From SZUA-35 sp037969565 (GTDB lineage Bacteria; Actinomycetota; Acidimicrobiia; Acidimicrobiales; SZUA-35): DNA of 8,462 nt. Made by a program: the position numbers and the translations under genes. Shown here one piece after another: positions 5,292-8,462 of this stretch (the first letter of the stretch is position 1; every line of letters begins with the position of its first letter). The notes under the pieces are model-generated. The model was given only the letters and a program-made list of their open reading frames with translations, was not told where the DNA came from and ran no database searches. The DNA is taken from assembly GCA_037969565.1 (NCBI GenBank), contig JBBKXQ010000065.1:1-8462 (forward strand), read 5' to 3'.

Positions 5292-8200
5292 TCACCAGGT
5301 GTCGACAAAACGGCGTTTGCCGCCGAGAGGGCGGCCGGCGGGAGGGGCCGACCGGAACGCCGTCGTGATCCACTTGCGCGTGTCGGCCGGATCGATCACA
5401 TCGTCGATCTCGAAATGGTCGGCCATGCTCACGCCCTTGCCCACGTCGTACATCTTCGCAACCATGTCGTCGTAGGTCTGCTTTCGTTCATCGTCATCGT
5501 CGATCGCCGCCAGTTCGTCGCGATAGCCGAGTCGAACAAACCCTTCCAACCCCATCCCACCGAACTCGCTGGTCGGCCACCCGACGGTGAAAATCGGGGC
5601 CTTGAAACTGCCGCCGGCCATCGCTTGGGCCCCCAGTCCATAGCCCTTGCGGAGAACGACCGTGCACATCGGCACGGTGAGGCTGGCACTCGTGACGAAC
5701 ATGCGGGATGCGTGCCGGACCAGTCCGGTCATCTCGGCGTCGGGACCCACCATGATCCCCGGGGTGTCGCAGAGGAACACGATCGGCAACCCGAACGCCT
5801 CGCACAGCTGCATGAATCGGCTGGCTTTGTCGGCGCCGTCAGAAGTGATGGCTCCGGCCAGGTGGGCCGGATTGTTGGCAACGACACCGACCGAGCGACC
5901 CTCGATTCGGGCCAGCGCCGTGATCATGCCGAGGCCGAAGTCGGCGCGGAGTTCCAAGACCGATCCAGTGTCGAACAGCTTGCCGATCACATCCCGCACC
6001 TCATAGATCCGAAGCCGATTCTCCGGAATCACATGGCGCAACGTCTGTTGATCCACGGCCTCCCAGTCAGTCGTCGATCCCTGGAAGTAGCCGAGATACC
6101 GCTTCGCCACGTCGACCGCTTCCGCCTCATCGGAAACGACGATGTCGACCACACCGTTCGTGCGCTGCACGTCGATCGGACCGATCTCGCTGGGTTCGAA
6201 GACTCCGAGCCCACCTCCCTCGATCATGGCCGGCCCGCCCATTCCGAGGTTTGAATCCTCGGTGGCGATCACGACGTCACAACATCCCAGCAAGGCCGCA
6301 TTTCCGGCGAAGCAGTAGCCGCCGTTGATCCCGACGAGAGGGACGTGGCCACTCAGTTCGGCGAAGAGCTTGAAGGCCATGCAGTCGAGACCGGCAACGG
6401 CGACACCGTCGGTGTCGCCGGGTCGCCCGCCCCCACCTTCGGCGAACAGTACGACCGGAAGTTGGAGGTCGTGAGCCAGCTCGAACAGTCGGTCCTTCTT
6501 TCGATGGTTCTGATGGCCCTGGGTTCCCGCCATCACCATGTAGTCATATGTGGTGATCACACATTGGCTGCGATCGCCGAACAACTCGCCGTTGATGTCG
6601 CCGATTCCTCCGACGAGACCATCGCCGGGCGTTCGCTCGATCAGATCCTCGAGCGAGCGCCGCCGACGCTGGGCAGCGAGCACGAGCGGGCCGTATTCCA
6701 CGAAGGTGTCGGCATCGACGAGATGGGCCAAATTCTCTCGGGCCGTGCGTTTCCCGCTGGCGTGGCGTTTCTCGACTTTGCTCCGGCGGTTCTCGTCGAG
6801 GCCGAATCCATGGCGCCGGACCGACTCGGCGAGGTCAGGCCGGATGTGGTCCGGATCGACCACTTCGTCCTCGGCCTTCAACATTTGTGCGCCATCAGCG
6901 GCCTCGAAACGAAGCAGCCCGTGGCCTTCGTTGATGGCGTCGCCGGCTTGAACGAGGAGTGCCGTGACCACGAGACTGCGGTCGGCGACGATGACGTGTT
7001 CCATCTTCATCGCTTCCATCACGAGCAATTCGGTGCCGGCCGCAACATGATCTCCCACTCCGACGCTGATCGACACAACGGTGCCGAGCAGCGGGGCCAC
7101 GACCTGATCACCGGCTCCCCTTGACACACTCGGGGCCGAGTCGATGACCACCTCTCCGGCCACCTCCGTCACCGTGGTCGTCGTCACGTCGTGACGCCGA
7201 ACCCGCTTGTTGCTGACAAGTGCGACAAGGAAGTCGCGATTCGTCTCGACGCCTTGGATGACGCATTCCCGAAGGGCCCGAACGGCCTTCGAATGCAGGT
7301 CTTCCAGACCCTCGCTCGTCGTGTGAACAATGAGCTTCGCCAGTAGCGAGTCGTACGACGCTGATGTCTGATAACCGCTGTATCCATGAGAATCGGCCCG
7401 AACACCAGGCCCGCCTGGCATGTCGAATCGACCGATCTGGCCCATGGTCGGACTCGCAGTGCCGTCCTGACGCATCCGCTCGGTGTTGATGCGCATCTGC
7501 ACTGCAGACCCGCGCCGCGGCGGCGGCTCGGCGAGTCCGAGGTCGGCCAGCGATGCTCCGTCCGCGATCGCCAATTGCAGCGCAACGAGATCGAGTCCGG
7601 TGATGGCTTCGGTCACGGTGTGTTCGACTTGAAGCCGTGGATTTGCCTCGATGAACACGTAGCGGTCTCGGGCGTCGACCAGGAACTCGAATGTGGCCAG
7701 TCCGCGGAAGCGGACAGCCGCCCCGAGACGTACGGCATCCCCGAGAATCGCAGCTCGCACCGTCGGGTCGAGCCCGGGCGCCGGGGCGTACTCGACGATC
7801 TTCTGGTGTTGGCGTTGAAGCGAGCAGTCTCGTTCCCACAGGTGGGTGACCGCTCCCGTCCCGTCGCCCACGATCTGCACCTCGATGTGGCGAGCGTCCA
7901 CGATCAGTTCCTCGGCGAAAACGTCTCCCGAGCCGAATGCGTTCTCGGCCTCCGAGCGGCAGCGCTCGAATGCGGAACTGACGTCGTCCTCCGATGTCAC
8001 GACCCTCATGCCTCGACCACCGCCGCCGGCGGCAGCCTTGAAAATGGCGCGAGGGTTGGCCAGCACGAAGGCGGCAGCAGCGTCGGCGTCGACGAGGACC
8101 GGCGAACTCGCCGCAACTGGAATGTCGAGATCTCGGGCCAGCGATATTCCCGCCGTTTTGTCGCCGAGCACCCGCAGCGTTTCCGATGACGGACCGACGA

Positions 8201-8462
8201 ACACCAACCCTGCGTTTTCGCAGGCATCGGCGAGAGCCGGGTTCTCGCTCAGGAATCCGTAACCGGCATGCACAGAATCGCAACCATTGGAGAGTGCCGC
8301 ATCGATGACGGCATCGATGTCGAGGTAGGCGCCAGGGCCAGTACCAGGAAGTTCGGCAGCCACGGTCGCCATTGCCCAATGGCGGCAATCACGATCGTCG
8401 ACGGGCGCAATGGAAACCGTTTCGATCCCCAGATCATGCGCCGTCCGCATGATGCGGATGGC
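5292..8462 (-). CDS. single-chain acyl-CoA carboxylase (biotin carboxylase + biotin carrier + carboxyltransferase), 5' end cut by window
   Basis: At least 1056 residues are visible; the true start, probably 15-20 residues further, lies beyond 8462. The enzyme uses ATP and bicarbonate to carboxylate biotin, then moves the carboxyl group to an acyl-CoA. Numbering from the first in-frame ATG (8450): biotin carboxylase about 1-420, with HAGYGFLSEN (61-70), the ATP-grasp glycine loop AAAGGGGRGM (139-148), ERDCSLQRQHQK (206-217) and catalytic IEANPRLQVEHTVTE (267-281). The carrier domain is about 448-516, with the biotin lysine Lys482 in VMEAMKMEH. The carboxyltransferase is about 535-1052, both crotonase-like halves present (EGGGGRPGD 671-679; NNPAHLAGAI 859-868; DTPGIMVGPDAE 895-906). 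Only some 25 residues separate carboxylase and carrier, so the biotin-transfer domain of PccA-type subunits is missing. The one-chain order matches the mycobacterial long-chain acyl-CoA carboxylase. The internal ATG at 8450 is not the start: AIRI precedes it and continues the conserved N-terminal strand. Acyl preference (acetyl to long-chain) is unproven. Confidence 0.92.
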   Translation of the reverse strand, partial: AIRIMRTAHDLGIETVSIAPVDDRDCRHWAMATVAAELPGTGPGAYLDIDAVIDAALSNGCDSVHAGYGFLSENPALADACENAGLVFVGPSSETLRVLGDKTAGISLARDLDIPVAASSPVLVDADAAAAFVLANPRAIFKAAAGGGGRGMRVVTSEDDVSSAFERCRSEAENAFGSGDVFAEELIVDARHIEVQIVGDGTGAVTHLWERDCSLQRQHQKIVEYAPAPGLDPTVRAAILGDAVRLGAAVRFRGLATFEFLVDARDRYVFIEANPRLQVEHTVTEAITGLDLVALQLAIADGASLADLGLAEPPPRRGSAVQMRINTERMRQDGTASPTMGQIGRFDMPGGPGVRADSHGYSGYQTSASYDSLLAKLIVHTTSEGLEDLHSKAVRALRECVIQGVETNRDFLVALVSNKRVRRHDVTTTTVTEVAGEVVIDSAPSVSRGAGDQVVAPLLGTVVSISVGVGDHVAAGTELLVMEAMKMEHVIVADRSLVVTALLVQAGDAINEGHGLLRFEAADGAQMLKAEDEVVDPDHIRPDLAESVRRHGFGLDENRRSKVEKRHASGKRTARENLAHLVDADTFVEYGPLVLAAQRRRRSLEDLIERTPGDGLVGGIGDINGELFGDRSQCVITTYDYMVMAGTQGHQNHRKKDRLFELAHDLQLPVVLFAEGGGGRPGDTDGVAVAGLDCMAFKLFAELSGHVPLVGINGGYCFAGNAALLGCCDVVIATEDSNLGMGGPAMIEGGGLGVFEPSEIGPIDVQRTNGVVDIVVSDEAEAVDVAKRYLGYFQGSTTDWEAVDQQTLRHVIPENRLRIYEVRDVIGKLFDTGSVLELRADFGLGMITALARIEGRSVGVVANNPAHLAGAITSDGADKASRFMQLCEAFGLPIVFLCDTPGIMVGPDAEMTGLVRHASRMFVTSASLTVPMCTVVLRKGYGLGAQAMAGGSFKAPIFTVGWPTSEFGGMGLEGFVRLGYRDELAAIDDDDERKQTYDDMVAKMYDVGKGVSMADHFEIDDVIDPADTRKWITTAFRSAPPAGRPLGGKRRFVDTW

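Noticed and set aside
5305..5324. Terminator-like hairpin on the minus strand (CGGC-AAAC-GCCG followed by TTTT)
   Set aside because: The stem is only 4 bp plus wobble pairs, and it lies before the carboxylase stop codon within codons for the conserved-looking C-terminus, so it is probably chance.
4360..5373. A 337-codon open frame on the minus strand
   Set aside because: It is antisense to the alpha/beta hydrolase gene with its intact triad, overlaps the carboxylase 3' end, and shows no domain.
7108..8388. A 426-codon open frame on the minus strand in another phase of the carboxylase gene
   Set aside because: The main phase carries all the biotin carboxylase motifs; this Arg/Gly-rich frame is an out-of-phase shadow.

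Overview
The window is GC-rich, densely coded DNA with short gaps and overlapping convergent ends. The protein types (a single-chain acyl-CoA carboxylase, a FadD-type ligase, an FrnE-type DsbA protein) and the codon use point to an actinobacterium. An Acidimicrobiia-like lineage is my best guess, but this is inference: no rRNA or other marker gene is present. Seven protein genes account for nearly all bases. No tRNA, rRNA, CRISPR array, insertion sequence or prophage gene is visible.

Left part (1-1226). The 5' part of a nagA-type N-acetylglucosamine-6-phosphate deacetylase gene runs off the left edge on the minus strand. It is divergent, across 55 bp, from a plus-strand PAPS-dependent sulfotransferase gene. 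The sulfotransferase gene overlaps the next, convergent gene by 8 bp at their stop codons.

Middle part (1219-4363, minus strand). Transcribed from right to left are plsC (lysophosphatidate-type acyltransferase), a fatty-acyl-CoA synthetase of the ACSF2/YngI type, and an FrnE-like DsbA-family thiol oxidoreductase. They are closely spaced and probably form one transcription unit. A 116-bp divergent spacer separates plsC from a plus-strand alpha/beta hydrolase gene (4480-5274).

Right part (5292-8462, minus strand). A very large gene, cut by the right edge, encodes biotin carboxylase, biotin carrier and carboxyltransferase in one chain. This resembles the single-chain long-chain acyl-CoA carboxylases described from mycobacteria.

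Functional reading (inference). The locus is dominated by acyl-CoA chemistry: the ligase activates fatty acids, the carboxylase could carboxylate the alpha carbon of acyl-CoAs, PlsC moves acyl groups onto glycerol phosphate, and the hydrolase could cleave an ester or thioester. The nagA/sulfotransferase pair on the left looks like a separate carbohydrate or sulfation module. I see no clear new defence or mobile system. The most notable items are the fused carboxylase with its compact linker and altered carboxyltransferase motifs, and the NagA-like protein with an almost absent N-terminal domain.
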